Assembly: GCF_000407605.1 (NCBI RefSeq)
Contig: NZ_ASWO01000001.1
Span: forward strand, 682,001-746,000
Reading direction: 5' to 3'
From: Enterococcus sulfureus ATCC 49903
GTDB taxonomy: Bacteria > Bacillota > Bacilli > Lactobacillales > Enterococcaceae
DNA: 64,000 bases
Below are positions 27,847 to 36,189 of the stretch, in pieces (position 1 is the first letter of the stretch; every line of letters begins with the position of its first letter). Under the pieces are notes generated by a model. That model made no database searches and was not told where the DNA came from. It saw only the letters and a program-made list of their open reading frames with translations. Position numbers and translations under genes: made by a program.

Positions 27847-29190
27847 CTAATTGTTTTGTAAGAAAGTCACGATTTCAGCTAATCCCATTCCATTACTTCC
27901 TTTAAATAGAATACTATCTGTTGGAGTAATCCTTTGCTTCAACGCAGTCATCAAAGCTTCTTTTTCTGATTCTTTAAAAACATGATACGTTAACTCTGGA
28001 TATGTTTCCGGAATCAACGCAGCCAGTGCTTCCATTCTTCGTCCATATAAATAAAGTTCATCATATCCTGCTAAATGAGAAGACATCGCGGCATGCATCG
28101 CCAATTCGTCTGGACCCAATTCTAGCATGTCAGCTAAAACAGCGATTTTTTTCCCAGGGACAGGTAATTTCCCAAAGCTGTCTAACACTAAACTCATCGC
28201 AGTTGGATTCGCGTTGTACACATCACTTAACAAATCCGCTCCATTGTAAGCTTTTAACCATTCCGTGCGTTGTTTGGTGAGTTCAAACGTCGCCAACCCA
28301 TGTTGGATCTGCTCTGGAGCTACTCCTAGTAAACGGCCGATTTCAATCGCAATCAAGGCATTCGTCACATTATAACTCCCCAACACTGGGATTTCATAGA
28401 GTTGTTCTTCGACTAAAAAGCGCGTATAGTCCCGAGTCTCTTCTGAAATCTGCGCGGAGATCTCTCCTTCTCCAATACCAAACGTATAGACTTTTTGTGA
28501 TAGTTTTTCTGTCAACGGACGAAGTAAAGGTTCGTTATAAGGGACAATCAATGCACCATCTAGGGCCAATGCAGCTGTAATCTCCATTTTTCCTGCCGCG
28601 ATATTTGCTCGTGAACCTAGATTTTCAATATGTGCTTCGCCAATCATTGTGATGGCGGCAATATCTGGTTTTGCAATCGTGGACAGCAAGGTTAAATCAC
28701 CCGCTTGATCCATTCCCATTTCTAAAACAATCACTTCTGTAGTCGATGGCATATGTAATAAGGTATAAGGTAAGCCAATCTCATTATTATAATTTCCTTG
28801 CGTTTTATATGTTTTAAATCGTTGAGAAAGAACAGACTCTGTCATATCTTTTGTTGTGGTTTTCCCATTACTTCCAGTAATTGCCACGACTTTTGGCGCA
28901 GTTTTTTCACGATAATACGTCGCCAAAGTTTGAAATGCTGCTAATACGTCAGTAACTTTGATACTTGTGATCGTAGAAGGTGCGGCTTCGTCTTGACTCC
29001 AAAATGTCGCGATTGCTCCATTTTCAATGGCTTGATCGATAAATTCATGCCCATCGCGCGCACCTGCTAGTGGTACAAACAAATTTCCTGGTTTGATTTT
29101 ACGACTGTCAAACTCCACACCAGTAATCATTCTTGGGTCGCTATAATTCGCTGAAAATAAAGCGGCAACTTCAGTTATTGATAATTTCAT
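27847..29190 (-). CDS. murF: UDP-MurNAc-tripeptide:D-Ala-D-Ala ligase
   Basis: This 447-residue Mur ligase adds D-Ala-D-Ala to the peptidoglycan precursor in the cytoplasm. It has the N-terminal VEFDSRKIKPGNLFVPL, the ATP-binding ITGSNGKTTTKD (104-115), LEMGMDQAGDL with the catalytic Glu region, and DVYNANPTAM. The start follows AAGGAGA. It lies 55 bp after ddl, which makes its substrate. Confidence 0.95.
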   Translation of the reverse strand: MKLSITEVAALFSANYSDPRMITGVEFDSRKIKPGNLFVPLAGARDGHEFIDQAIENGAIATFWSQDEAAPSTITSIKVTDVLAAFQTLATYYREKTAPKVVAITGSNGKTTTKDMTESVLSQRFKTYKTQGNYNNEIGLPYTLLHMPSTTEVIVLEMGMDQAGDLTLLSTIAKPDIAAITMIGEAHIENLGSRANIAAGKMEITAALALDGALIVPYNEPLLRPLTEKLSQKVYTFGIGEGEISAQISEETRDYTRFLVEEQLYEIPVLGSYNVTNALIAIEIGRLLGVAPEQIQHGLATFELTKQRTEWLKAYNGADLLSDVYNANPTAMSLVLDSFGKLPVPGKKIAVLADMLELGPDELAMHAAMSSHLAGYDELYLYGRRMEALAALIPETYPELTYHVFKESEKEALMTALKQRITPTDSILFKGSNGMGLAEIVTFLQNN

Positions 29191-29204
29191 TGTAAATTCT
29201 CCTT

Positions 29205-29240
29205 AAAAAAAGAGCCGAACGTAAATTCGACCCGACTCTT
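29205..29240 (-). terminator. Imperfect terminator-like hairpin between ddl and murF
   Basis: AAGAG and TCGAA pair with TTCG and CTCTT with an asymmetric bulge, followed by seven T. It may partly terminate or attenuate ddl transcripts before murF. Confidence 0.5.
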
Positions 29241-29245
29241 CTTGC

Positions 29246-30310
29246 TTAATTTGAAAGATCTGTAGCGTGATGTTGACGCTGTTGGTAGCGATTTAACCCT
29301 AATTGAATCAATTCTTCGATCAAATCACCATATTTAAGTCCTGTTTTTTCCCATAAAGAAGGATACATACTAAATTGAGTAAACCCAGGCATCGTATTTA
29401 ATTCATTTAAAAATAGTTCATTTTTACTTGTCAAAAAGAAATCACAGCGACTAAGTCCACTACCACCAAGCATGATATACGCTTTTTTCGCGTACTCTTG
29501 TGCTTTTTGTTGAACCTCATCTGAAACTTGAGCTGGAATTTGCATTTCGATATTGTTGTCGATATATTTTGAATTGTAATCGTAAAAGGCCACATCTTTT
29601 ACAATCTCTCCAGCAGCTGTCGTGCGCACATCTTCATTTCCTAAGACGGCCACTTCGATTTCACGCGCTTCGATCCCTTGTTCGATCACCACTCGTGAAT
29701 CGTATTTATAAGCTTCAGCTAATGCTGCTTGCAACTCTAAACGATTCTCAGCTTTTGAGATCCCAACACTTGATCCCATATTTGCGGGTTTAACAAACAT
29801 TGGATACAGTAATGAACCTTCACATTGTTCAAACACTTGTTTTGGATTTTCTTTCCATTGATGTTCTAGAACGGGCATATAAGGTACTTGCGGAATCCCT
29901 GCTGCTTGTAAAATGTATTTCGTCATGATCTTATCCATACCACACGCGCTTGTAACTACGCCTGCGCCGATATACGGCATATCTAATACTTCTAAAAATC
30001 CTTGAATCGTACCATCTTCTCCATTTGGACCGTGTAACAAAGGAAAGACGATCGTATCTTCTTCTTTGATATCTCCAGGTGCAATCGCTGTAGCATTCGC
30101 TGCTTCGCCTTCTACAGTCAAATGTAGTTGCTCGATCACGCTAGGTTGTTCAGTCAATAACGGCCCTTTTAGCCATTGACCTGTTTTTGAAATAAAGACA
30201 AGCTGTACTTGATAATAATCATAATAAATTGCTTGTAACACAGAAAAAGCAGACAAAATCGAGACATCATGCTCTGCACTTTTTCCCCCATATAACAATG
30301 TAATTTTCAA
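29246..30310 (-). CDS. ddl: D-alanine--D-alanine ligase
   Basis: This 354-residue ATP-grasp enzyme has LYGGKSAEHDVSILSA at the N-terminus, FVKPANMGSSVGISKA near residue 172, and the C-terminal NELNTMPGFTQFSMYP. The substrate-selecting position reads FYDYNSKY with Tyr249. Tyr is the D-Ala-D-Ala form; D-Ala-D-Lac ligases have Phe there. Intrinsic vancomycin susceptibility of this precursor is therefore expected. The start codon is TTG, 8 nt after AGGAGG. No ATG fits the family N-terminus. Confidence 0.95.
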   Translation of the reverse strand: MKITLLYGGKSAEHDVSILSAFSVLQAIYYDYYQVQLVFISKTGQWLKGPLLTEQPSVIEQLHLTVEGEAANATAIAPGDIKEEDTIVFPLLHGPNGEDGTIQGFLEVLDMPYIGAGVVTSACGMDKIMTKYILQAAGIPQVPYMPVLEHQWKENPKQVFEQCEGSLLYPMFVKPANMGSSVGISKAENRLELQAALAEAYKYDSRVVIEQGIEAREIEVAVLGNEDVRTTAAGEIVKDVAFYDYNSKYIDNNIEMQIPAQVSDEVQQKAQEYAKKAYIMLGGSGLSRCDFFLTSKNELFLNELNTMPGFTQFSMYPSLWEKTGLKYGDLIEELIQLGLNRYQQRQHHATDLSN

Positions 30311-30404
30311 GAGTAGTTCCTCCTATAAGGTCTCTTATCAGAAATTTTTCTCCCCTATTTTAGCATAAAATACTTGTAAAGACACGTAATCTTTTAACGT
30401 TTTT

Positions 30405-30863
30405 CTATCTCTTTTCATTCAAATGTTGGGATAATTCTTTGCCTAATACACTCAAAAAATGCTTACGATCGTTTTGGGTAAACGGCTTAGGACCTTTTAC
30501 TCGCTTTTTTTGTTTTCGTAATTCTGCATGTTCAAATCGCTGTAAAAGCAACAAATCGATTGTTTCTATTGTATATTCCATCCCAGATTGATGAAATACT
30601 CGTACCCCTTTTGGCAATAACAGTGAAGCGAGTCCGTAATCTTGAGTAATCACCCAATCGTCTGATTCGACTAATTTGACGATTTCATAATCAGCGCGAT
30701 CGTGTCCTTTTTCCACGTAGATCAATGTCACAAATTCTGGATATTCTTTTGTCGTAAAATGAGCGATACTTGTCACGATCATAACTGGTAGATGATATTC
30801 TTTCGCAAGTTGAATCACTTCTTCTTTGACAGGTGATCCATCTCCATCAATGACTAAACGCAT
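30405..30863 (-). CDS. YaiI/YqxD family protein (UPF0178)
   Basis: This 152-residue protein has the family start MRLVIDGDGSPVKEEV, SDDWVITQDYGLASLLLPKG and a basic C-terminus with RKHFLSVLGKEL. The fold belongs to a PIN/NYN-like nuclease group; no specific activity is established. The start follows AAAGGAGAA. The gene is preceded by a structured RNA with a terminator that may be its leader. Confidence 0.88.
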   Translation of the reverse strand: MRLVIDGDGSPVKEEVIQLAKEYHLPVMIVTSIAHFTTKEYPEFVTLIYVEKGHDRADYEIVKLVESDDWVITQDYGLASLLLPKGVRVFHQSGMEYTIETIDLLLLQRFEHAELRKQKKRVKGPKPFTQNDRKHFLSVLGKELSQHLNEKR

Positions 30864-30914
30864 ACTATTCTCCTTTTATGATATAGTCGAGCCTTTATTT
30901 GTAGACTTAGGATA

Positions 30915-30947
30915 TAAAAAAAACCAACAGAAAAAATTCTGTTGGTT
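30915..30947 (-). terminator. Terminator at 3' end of structured RNA
   Basis: A perfect 11-bp stem AACCAACAGAA/TTCTGTTGGTT is followed by eight T on the minus strand. Confidence 0.92.
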
Positions 30948-31082
30948 CACCAGTACTATTGCTAGTAGATGGGCCCATTTCCACATAGTTCCCATCCGAC
31001 ACCCTGCAAATCCGGCAGGTGAGTTTCCTCTTGTGCCTCTGTTGAGTAGTTGACCTAAGTCAACCGCCTCGGCTCATCGCAT
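30915..31082 (-). ncRNA. Unclassified structured RNA, about 168 nt
   Basis: There is no open frame in this stretch. On the minus strand it has an extended -10 promoter (TGA-TACTAT, -10 at 31089-31094), then a chain of hairpins: GTTGAC/GTCAAC (31049-31064), CCTGC/GCAGG (31003-31019), GATGGG/CCCATC (30968-30996), TACTA/TAGTA (30954-30967), and a strong terminator. The GC content is higher than the surrounding gaps. It could be an independent small RNA or a terminating leader of the YaiI-family gene 52 bp downstream. It does not show the T-box, SRP, 6S or RNase P hallmarks that I know. Confidence 0.7.
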
Positions 31083-31114
31083 AACGATATAGTATCACAA
31101 AATAAGTAGAAAGC

Positions 31115-31747
31115 CTAGTTTTTTTCGTCTAAAATCGCACTGACCTTCGTCGTAATCAAGTCGATCGCGACATGGTTTTCGCCACCTTCTGGCACGATCA
31201 CATCTGCGTAACGTTTTGTAGGTTCGATAAACTGATGATACATCGGTTTCACTACACCCAAATATTGCTCGATAACTGAATCGAGTGTACGACCACGTTC
31301 TTCGATATCACGTTTGATACGGCGGATGATCCGGGTATCATCGTCTGTATCGACATAAATTTTGATATCCATCATATCACGTAAACGTTCGTCTTCTAAA
31401 ATCATGATCCCTTCTAAGATAATGACTTCTTTTGGTTCTTGAAGTACCACTTGTTCACTACGAGTATGTTGTACGTAATCATATACTGGAATTTCGATTG
31501 TTTTATATTCAACCAATTGATGCAAGTGTTCGATCAATAGATCCGTATCAAATGCAAAAGGATGGTCATAGTTAGTGGCTAAACGATCCTCAAATTTTAA
31601 ATGACTTTGGTCTTTATAATAGGAATCATGTTCAAGCATCATAATGGAGTGATTTGGAAAATGATCTAAAATTGCTCGACTGACACTTGTCTTCCCACTA
31701 CCGGATCCACCAGTCACTCCAATAATAATCGGCTTGTTCTTACTCAT
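31115..31747 (-). CDS. udk: Uridine kinase
   Basis: This 210-residue pyrimidine salvage kinase phosphorylates uridine and cytidine. It has the P-loop [16 protein letters not shown], the substrate region [23 protein letters not shown], and [23 protein letters not shown]. The start follows AAAGAGGTAG. A -10 TATAAT (31787-31792) is present about 40 nt upstream, with a weak -35. Confidence 0.95.
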   Translation of the reverse strand: MSKNKPIIIGVTGGSGSGKTSVSRAILDHFPNHSIMMLEHDSYYKDQSHLKFEDRLATNYDHPFAFDTDLLIEHLHQLVEYKTIEIPVYDYVQHTRSEQVVLQEPKEVIILEGIMILEDERLRDMMDIKIYVDTDDDTRIIRRIKRDIEERGRTLDSVIEQYLGVVKPMYHQFIEPTKRYADVIVPEGGENHVAIDLITTKVSAILDEKN

Positions 31748-31865
31748 CTGTCTACCTCTTTCGTCTGCTTTTTCACACTTCTATCTATTATAGCGAATTT
31801 TGAATAAATTGCCATGCAAAACCAAGCATTTTTAAGAATTCATTGAAAAAAAGGCTTGCATTTTT

Positions 31866-32576
31866 CTAAATCTGTGTACTAGATGAGAGATGCTCCAATA
31901 ATCCTGGCAATTCGTCTAATGTTTCGATTTGATACGTCGGTTGCGGCTGATTTTCGTCCAACTTTTCTGTAGACAACCAAATCGTATCGATCCCATTTTG
32001 TAGACCACCTGTGATATCTGAAGTGTAAGAATCCCCTACAATCACGAGTTTATCTTTTGGAATCGTGCGATTGGCATAAAAGATCGTATCAAAAAACTTT
32101 TTCGCTGGTTTTTGTGCACCGACTTCATCGGAAACAAAAATTTGATCAAAGTAGTCAAATAAACCTGCTGCTTTTAACCGTTTTCGTTGTGTTACCCCAC
32201 GACTATTTGAGGCAACTTGCAAGAGATACCCTTCGTCATATAGTTGCTTTACGACAGCCAAACTATTGCCTAGTACTTGATGTTCTAAAGCTAATTGTGT
32301 ACGAAAGGCCTGATTTAATGTTTTAGGATCTGCTTTGATCGCAAAATACGTCAGTGTTCGTTTAAACCGTTCCACAAGCATCTCTTCTCGGCGATCATTT
32401 TCTTTTTCGATAATCTTCCACACATCACGGTTCATCTGGTGATAGTAGTGTATCAATTCTTCTGTCACTGGAATGTCTTGCATCGTAAACGCATGGGTCA
32501 ACGCTTGCGTTTCAGCGGCTTGAAAATCTAATAAGGTATCATCTACATCAAATAAAATCACTTGATACTTTCGCAT
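31866..32576 (-). CDS. HAD-family phosphatase, YjjG-like
   Basis: This 236-residue protein has HAD motif I FDVDDTLLDF, motif II ASNSRG, motif III KPAKKFF, and motif IV VGDSYTSDITGG. It matches the YjjG/YfnB subgroup, which includes noncanonical (d)NMP nucleotidases, but the substrate is not established. The gene is 10 bp downstream of rsuA, with AGGAGG, and is probably co-transcribed. Confidence 0.85.
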   Translation of the reverse strand: MRKYQVILFDVDDTLLDFQAAETQALTHAFTMQDIPVTEELIHYYHQMNRDVWKIIEKENDRREEMLVERFKRTLTYFAIKADPKTLNQAFRTQLALEHQVLGNSLAVVKQLYDEGYLLQVASNSRGVTQRKRLKAAGLFDYFDQIFVSDEVGAQKPAKKFFDTIFYANRTIPKDKLVIVGDSYTSDITGGLQNGIDTIWLSTEKLDENQPQPTYQIETLDELPGLLEHLSSSTQI

Positions 32577-32586
32577 AACATTCCTC

Positions 32587-33300
32587 CTAATGAAAATATG
32601 GTTTCAAGGCGTGTAATTCCGCCAGTGTTAATGCACGATAGGAACCAACTTCTTCTTGTTCTAAACGTAATGGTCCCATAGATACACGCTTTAATGCAAT
32701 CACTTTTTTCCCTTGAGCAAGAAACATTTTTTTGACTTGATGAAATTTCCCTTCTGAAATCGTAAGCAATGCGGTACTTTTCGTTGGGGAAGTCTCCAAA
32801 ATCTGTAGGTTAGCTGGCTTACATACTCTACCACCAATAAATTCAATCCCAGCTAAAAAGGCTTGTTGATCTTGGATGGTCAATGCTTCGTTTACTGTGA
32901 CGTGGTAGGTTTTTTCGACATGACGATCAGGATGCAATAAAGCAAAGCCTAACGGTCCATTAGTCGTCAGAAGAAGTAATCCCGTGGTGTCTCGATCTAA
33001 ACGCCCAACAGCATACAAATCAGGATGTTGATCTTTTTTATCAAGTAGCTCAAATACTGTTTCGTGTTCTTGGTCATGATTTGCAGTAACGTATCCTTGT
33101 GGCTTGTGTAGCAGCCAATAATTTTCGCTCGTTTCTAATCGTTGACCGGCGACACGAATGTCATGAATCTGACTATCGACATTGCGTTTTTCTTCATATA
33201 TCTTTTCTCCATCGAGTACAACTTGTCCGGTGAGGAAAAGTCGTTTCATTTGCTTTCTGGAAGTATTTAGGTTTTTTTCGATTAATTTATCAATTCTCAT
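32587..33300 (-). CDS. rsuA: 16S rRNA pseudouridine synthase, RsuA/RluB family
   Basis: This 237-residue enzyme has an N-terminal S4 domain (RIDKLIEKNLNTSRKQMKRLF) and a catalytic domain with Asp in YAVGRLDRDTTGLLLLT, followed by LLHPDRHVEKTYHV and EGKFHQVKKMF. The family modifies U516 of 16S rRNA; related paralogues act on 23S, so the exact site is inferred. Confidence 0.88.
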   Translation of the reverse strand: MRIDKLIEKNLNTSRKQMKRLFLTGQVVLDGEKIYEEKRNVDSQIHDIRVAGQRLETSENYWLLHKPQGYVTANHDQEHETVFELLDKKDQHPDLYAVGRLDRDTTGLLLLTTNGPLGFALLHPDRHVEKTYHVTVNEALTIQDQQAFLAGIEFIGGRVCKPANLQILETSPTKSTALLTISEGKFHQVKKMFLAQGKKVIALKRVSMGPLRLEQEEVGSYRALTLAELHALKPYFH

Positions 33301-33361
33301 CTGATTCCTCTATCTTTTTTCTTATTATACCGTACATTCAAGCGATCCAAAATCACTTTGT

Positions 33362-33390
33362 TTGACTTTTTAAACTATCCGTCCTATGCT
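33362..33390 (+). promoter_or_regulatory. rplY promoter
   Basis: The -35 TTGACT (33362-33367) and -10 TATGCT (33385-33390) have a 17-nt spacer. Confidence 0.65.
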
Positions 33391-33396
33391 TAATGA

Positions 33397-33588
33397 GTAA
33401 AGTAAATATGTTTCTCATACACAGCGTTACAACCTGGTGGAGAAAAGTTCAATTAAACTTTCCAGGGTAGCTTTGTATTCAAAGTTACCCTTTTGCGTGT
33501 TCTCACGTACCCACTTCATGTGAAGAGTAATAAAATTTGCTGAAAAATAAAGTGTCTTCGGACCCAACATTCTAGGAGGAATTTAATT
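33397..33588 (+). promoter_or_regulatory. Switch-like leader of L25 gene
   Basis: This leader of about 190 nt contains two overlapping hairpins. The first has CCTGG (33433-33437) with CCAGG (33462-33466) and an inner AAAGTT/AACTTT stem. The second has GGGTAGCTTTG (33465-33475) with CAAAGTTACCC (33480-33490) followed by TTTTG. They share bases 33465-33466, so fully formed they exclude each other. This suits L25 autoregulation, which is inferred. The remaining bases to the ATG show no gene. Confidence 0.6.
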
Positions 33589-34203
33589 ATGTCAGTTTCA
33601 CTAAAAGCAAGTAAAAGAGAAGTTCGCCCCCGTTCATTACGTAACCAATTACGTCACGAAGGTAAAGTACCTGCAATCGTAAATGGATACAAAATCGAAA
33701 GTACACCAATCGCAGTTGACGCAAGTCAATTAGAAAAAGTATTACGCGAAAATGGTGTGAATACAGTAATTACTTTAGATTTAGACGGTAAAAAAGTAAA
33801 CACATTAATCCATAACTATACTTCAGATACTTTTAAAGGTAACTTAACTCACGTTGAGTTCTTATCTGTAAACATGAAAGAAGTCACTGAAGTTGAAGCC
33901 GAAGTTGTAGTTGTCGGCGAAGCAATCGGTGTCAAAGAAGGCGGAGTCTTAACACAAACATTATACAATGTAACTGTTGCTGCAACTCCAGACAACTTAC
34001 CAGAACGTGTTGAAATCGACGTAACTGATCTTAAGATCGGCGATGCATACACAGTAGCTGACCTTAAAGCAGACGGCGACTACGAAATCACTTCTGATAA
34101 AGAAGAACAAGTTGTATCTGTAACTGAACCTCAACAAGAAGAAGAAACTGAAGAAGCAACAGAAGCTGCTGAACCAGAAGTAATCGGTGAAGATAAAGAA
34201 TAA
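33589..34203 (+). CDS. rplY: Ribosomal protein L25, Ctc/TL5 type
   Basis: This 204-residue protein binds 5S rRNA in the 50S subunit. Residues 1-95 form the 5S-binding domain (LKASKREVRPRSLRNQLRHEGKVPAIVNG). A beta-rich C-terminal domain follows, ending in a long acidic tail (EEETEEATEAAEPE). It resembles B. subtilis Ctc, a general stress protein, and the start is 7 nt after AGGAGG. The gene stands alone on the plus strand between promoter and terminator. Confidence 0.95.
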   Translation: MSVSLKASKREVRPRSLRNQLRHEGKVPAIVNGYKIESTPIAVDASQLEKVLRENGVNTVITLDLDGKKVNTLIHNYTSDTFKGNLTHVEFLSVNMKEVTEVEAEVVVVGEAIGVKEGGVLTQTLYNVTVAATPDNLPERVEIDVTDLKIGDAYTVADLKADGDYEITSDKEEQVVSVTEPQQEEETEEATEAAEPEVIGEDKE

Positions 34204-34214
34204 TAGCTAGAAAT

Positions 34215-34255
34215 AACCCCCTCACGAAATTCGTGAGGGGGTTCTCTTATTTTTC
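34215..34255 (+). terminator. rplY terminator
   Basis: A perfect 13-bp GC-rich stem (34215-34227 and 34231-34243) is followed by a broken T-run (CTCTTATTTTT). Confidence 0.85.
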
Positions 34256-34298
34256 GATCTTTCAAAAATCGTATTTTTTTTGCTCTTTTTGAAAGATC
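34256..34298. repeat. 13-bp inverted repeat upstream of Mga-like gene
   Basis: GATCTTTCAAAAA (34256-34268) and TTTTTGAAAGATC (34286-34298) are perfect inverted copies with a 17-nt spacer. There is no T-run after it. It lies between the rplY terminator and the regulator gene, so it is a candidate operator. Confidence 0.7.
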
Positions 34299-34300
34299 AA

Positions 34301-34326
34301 ATTAAATATATAATGTTATATTTAAT
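34301..34326. repeat. 10-bp inverted repeat over putative promoter
   Basis: ATTAAATATA (34301-34310) and TATATTTAAT (34317-34326) are perfect inverted copies with a 6-nt spacer, just upstream of the start at 34353. The AT-rich arms would cover the -10 region. Confidence 0.65.
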
Positions 34327-34352
34327 AAAAAAAGAAAAGGAAGCGTTTTTTT

Positions 34353-35204
34353 ATGATTAGACACTTATTAACACAAACCGAGAAGACTAACCTAAATCTT
34401 TGGATTAGTCAGTTATCATTTGAAGAGATTGAAGCTGAAGAAACTCTTTCTTTGTACCTCATCAAACTGCAACATATATTAAAGCCAAAAGGAATCTTTC
34501 AATTACTGAAACATCTTGCTTATCATCCCATTACTGATTTACCAACGATTTGTCAATCATTGTCTATCAGCTCTTCTACAGCAAGAAGATATCTTTATGC
34601 TTTAAATAAAATATTATCTACCTATCATATTCAATTGAGTACCAAGCATATCGTCTATCTGACTGGTGATGAATTATTGATACGCACGTTACTTCTCCCT
34701 TATTTCATCCTTGATACCATCGAAAAATCGAATACTCCTCTAGAACCTACTGTCGTATTCAATCAAATCAAACTCTTTCAATTGATTCGACTGCGTTCGA
34801 ACTATTCCCTACTCGACTACAAACAACCAACAAGATCAATAGATAGTTATCTATTTGTCAGCGAGCAAGGTTTTAGTTATATGTGGGAACAACTCCTAGG
34901 TTTACGCGAAATCACTACTCTTTCTACTTCTACTCTCTCCTCTAATTTTAAAGGCAATTATGCTTTAAAAACCCAAAATAAACTTCTAGTATTTTTTCAT
35001 CGATTAAAGATTTTAACAAACTGCTATTGTACACAGACTTATACACAACAATTTTATCAGTTAATGATTCAACGCTATGAATATGCTTCTTACACCTTAC
35101 CCTTTCAGTTCAACCATCCGTTAAGCTTATTTGCGATTACTTGCTTTTTTGAACCTGTCTATCCTTCAATGCTTGCTATCGAACGATTTATAGAACGTAT
35201 ATAA
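34353..35204 (+). CDS. Short Mga-like helix-turn-helix regulator
   Basis: This 283-residue protein has a predicted winged-helix segment at about 48-85 (LAYHPITDLPTICQSLSIS, then SSTARRYLYALNKIL), typical of Mga/RofA-family regulators. The following part is helical and resembles the Mga core weakly. Full Mga proteins are about 450-530 residues with PRD-like and EIIB-like domains; those are missing, so it is either a short family member or a truncated gene. The start follows AAGGAAG by 9 nt. Two inverted repeats upstream suggest autoregulation. Assignment is by motif impression only. Confidence 0.6.
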   Translation: MIRHLLTQTEKTNLNLWISQLSFEEIEAEETLSLYLIKLQHILKPKGIFQLLKHLAYHPITDLPTICQSLSISSSTARRYLYALNKILSTYHIQLSTKHIVYLTGDELLIRTLLLPYFILDTIEKSNTPLEPTVVFNQIKLFQLIRLRSNYSLLDYKQPTRSIDSYLFVSEQGFSYMWEQLLGLREITTLSTSTLSSNFKGNYALKTQNKLLVFFHRLKILTNCYCTQTYTQQFYQLMIQRYEYASYTLPFQFNHPLSLFAITCFFEPVYPSMLAIERFIERI

Positions 35205-35237
35205 AAATAATCCACAGAAAATTTTTCTGTGGATTAT
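35204..35237. terminator. Terminator hairpin after Mga-like gene
   Basis: ATAATCCACAGAAAA pairs with TTTTCTGTGGATTAT. A better T-run exists on the minus strand (TTTTTAT), so it may serve transcripts from either side. Confidence 0.6.
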
Positions 35238-35240
35238 CTA

Positions 35241-35345
35241 TTCTTTAGACCAACCGATCTGGCATCATCATATTTAGGAATTCCATTACACCAATTAACG
35301 GCCCACGATGATCGATTGCTTGATAAATTATTTCCAATACATTAG
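35241..35345 (-). pseudogene. Remnant of an old-yellow-enzyme gene
   Basis: The stretch 35241-35293 matches the 3' end of the intact flavin oxidoreductase gene (36242-36294) at about 46 of 53 bases, including the stop codon; the encoded end would read MEFLNMMMPDRLV. Directly after it, 35294-35345 matches an internal part of the same gene (about 36477-36530), so roughly 180 bp are deleted. No start or long frame remains. It is a decayed paralogue or an incomplete recombination product. Confidence 0.8.
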
Positions 35346-35495
35346 ATAGTCATATTATGACTACTCTCAATGCTATACTATTTATTATCTTCTAAAATTA
35401 TTTTGAATACTAGATCTAGATATTCACTTGATTTTTTAATTGAACTAGTATTTCGAATAAGAGCATACTAATAACTGTAAAGGATGATGAGAAAA

Positions 35496-36137
35496 ATGAA
35501 TAAGTTAAAAAAAGGGCTATTTGGGTTGGTATCCTTTATGACAATGGGAATTGTAATGATCGTTTCAACCGTCACAGCTTATGCGGATGATTGGATAAAT
35601 GTAGTACGTATGTACAATCCAAATTCTGGTGAACATTTCTATACAATGGATACGAACGAACGAAATTCATTATATCTAATCGGTTGGAACTATGAAGGGA
35701 TTTCATGGGCTGCACCATCATCAGGTGGAACAATTTATCGCGTATACAATCCAAACAATGGTGACCATCATTACACGATGTCATTAGGTGAAAAAGACAA
35801 CTTAGTAAAAGTTGGTTGGCGTTATGAAGGTACAGCTTGGAAAAGTGCTGACGCAAACGGTATCCCAATTTATCGAGTGTACAATCCAAATGCAAAAGGC
35901 CCTGGTAGTCACTTATACACGGCTAATGCAAATGAAAAAAATGTCTTAACAAAAGCGGGCTGGAGGTATGAGGGTGTTGCCTGGTATGCTGCCGGATTAC
36001 AAAGTGGGAATATCACACCGTTACCAACAAGACCAAAAGACCAATCTGCAGAAGATTTGGAAAATAAAACAGGTATAACAGCGCAAGATGCAATGGGAAC
36101 AATTTTAGACGGAATCGATTGGTCAAATCCACATTAA
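35496..36137 (+). CDS. Secreted triple-repeat protein (DUF5648-like)
   Basis: This 213-residue exported protein has a signal peptide (KKGLFGLVSFMTMG core) with likely cleavage after AYA. Three repeats of about 42 residues follow, each with YNPNxGxHxYT, a Glu about 7 residues on, L..xGWxYEGxxW. The pattern fits DUF5648 modules found in secreted Firmicutes proteins. There is no LPXTG anchor. Starts at 35484, 35487 and 35496 are in frame; 35496 gives the most typical signal peptide but is 12 nt from AAGG. It resembles the protein encoded at 37450-38253 on the other strand. Function is unknown; a carbohydrate- or wall-binding role is a guess. Confidence 0.8.
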   Translation: MNKLKKGLFGLVSFMTMGIVMIVSTVTAYADDWINVVRMYNPNSGEHFYTMDTNERNSLYLIGWNYEGISWAAPSSGGTIYRVYNPNNGDHHYTMSLGEKDNLVKVGWRYEGTAWKSADANGIPIYRVYNPNAKGPGSHLYTANANEKNVLTKAGWRYEGVAWYAAGLQSGNITPLPTRPKDQSAEDLENKTGITAQDAMGTILDGIDWSNPH

Positions 36138-36141
36138 TATC

Positions 36142-36174
36142 TAGAGGGAGATGGTTTATGACCATCTCCCTCTA
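36142..36174 (+). terminator. Hairpin after secreted repeat protein gene
   Basis: TAGAGGGAGATGG and CCATCTCCCTCTA form a perfect 13-bp stem. There is no T-run, so termination would be weak or the hairpin may stabilise the 3' end. Confidence 0.6.
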
Positions 36175-36189
36175 CATATATATCGTAAG

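Noticed and set aside
29246-30310. D-Ala-D-Lac ligase (intrinsic vancomycin resistance)
   Set aside because: The specificity position is Tyr249 in FYDYNSKY, and no vanH/vanX genes are adjacent.
30915-31082. T-box, SRP RNA, 6S RNA or RNase P RNA
   Set aside because: There is no GGTGGNACCGCG core, no SRP GGAAGCAG-type tetraloop region, no long end-to-end rod pairing for 6S, and the length and motifs do not fit RNase P.
35496-36137. Prophage tail or lysin gene
   Set aside because: It has a signal peptide and repeat modules but no catalytic lysin domain, and no phage genes are close.
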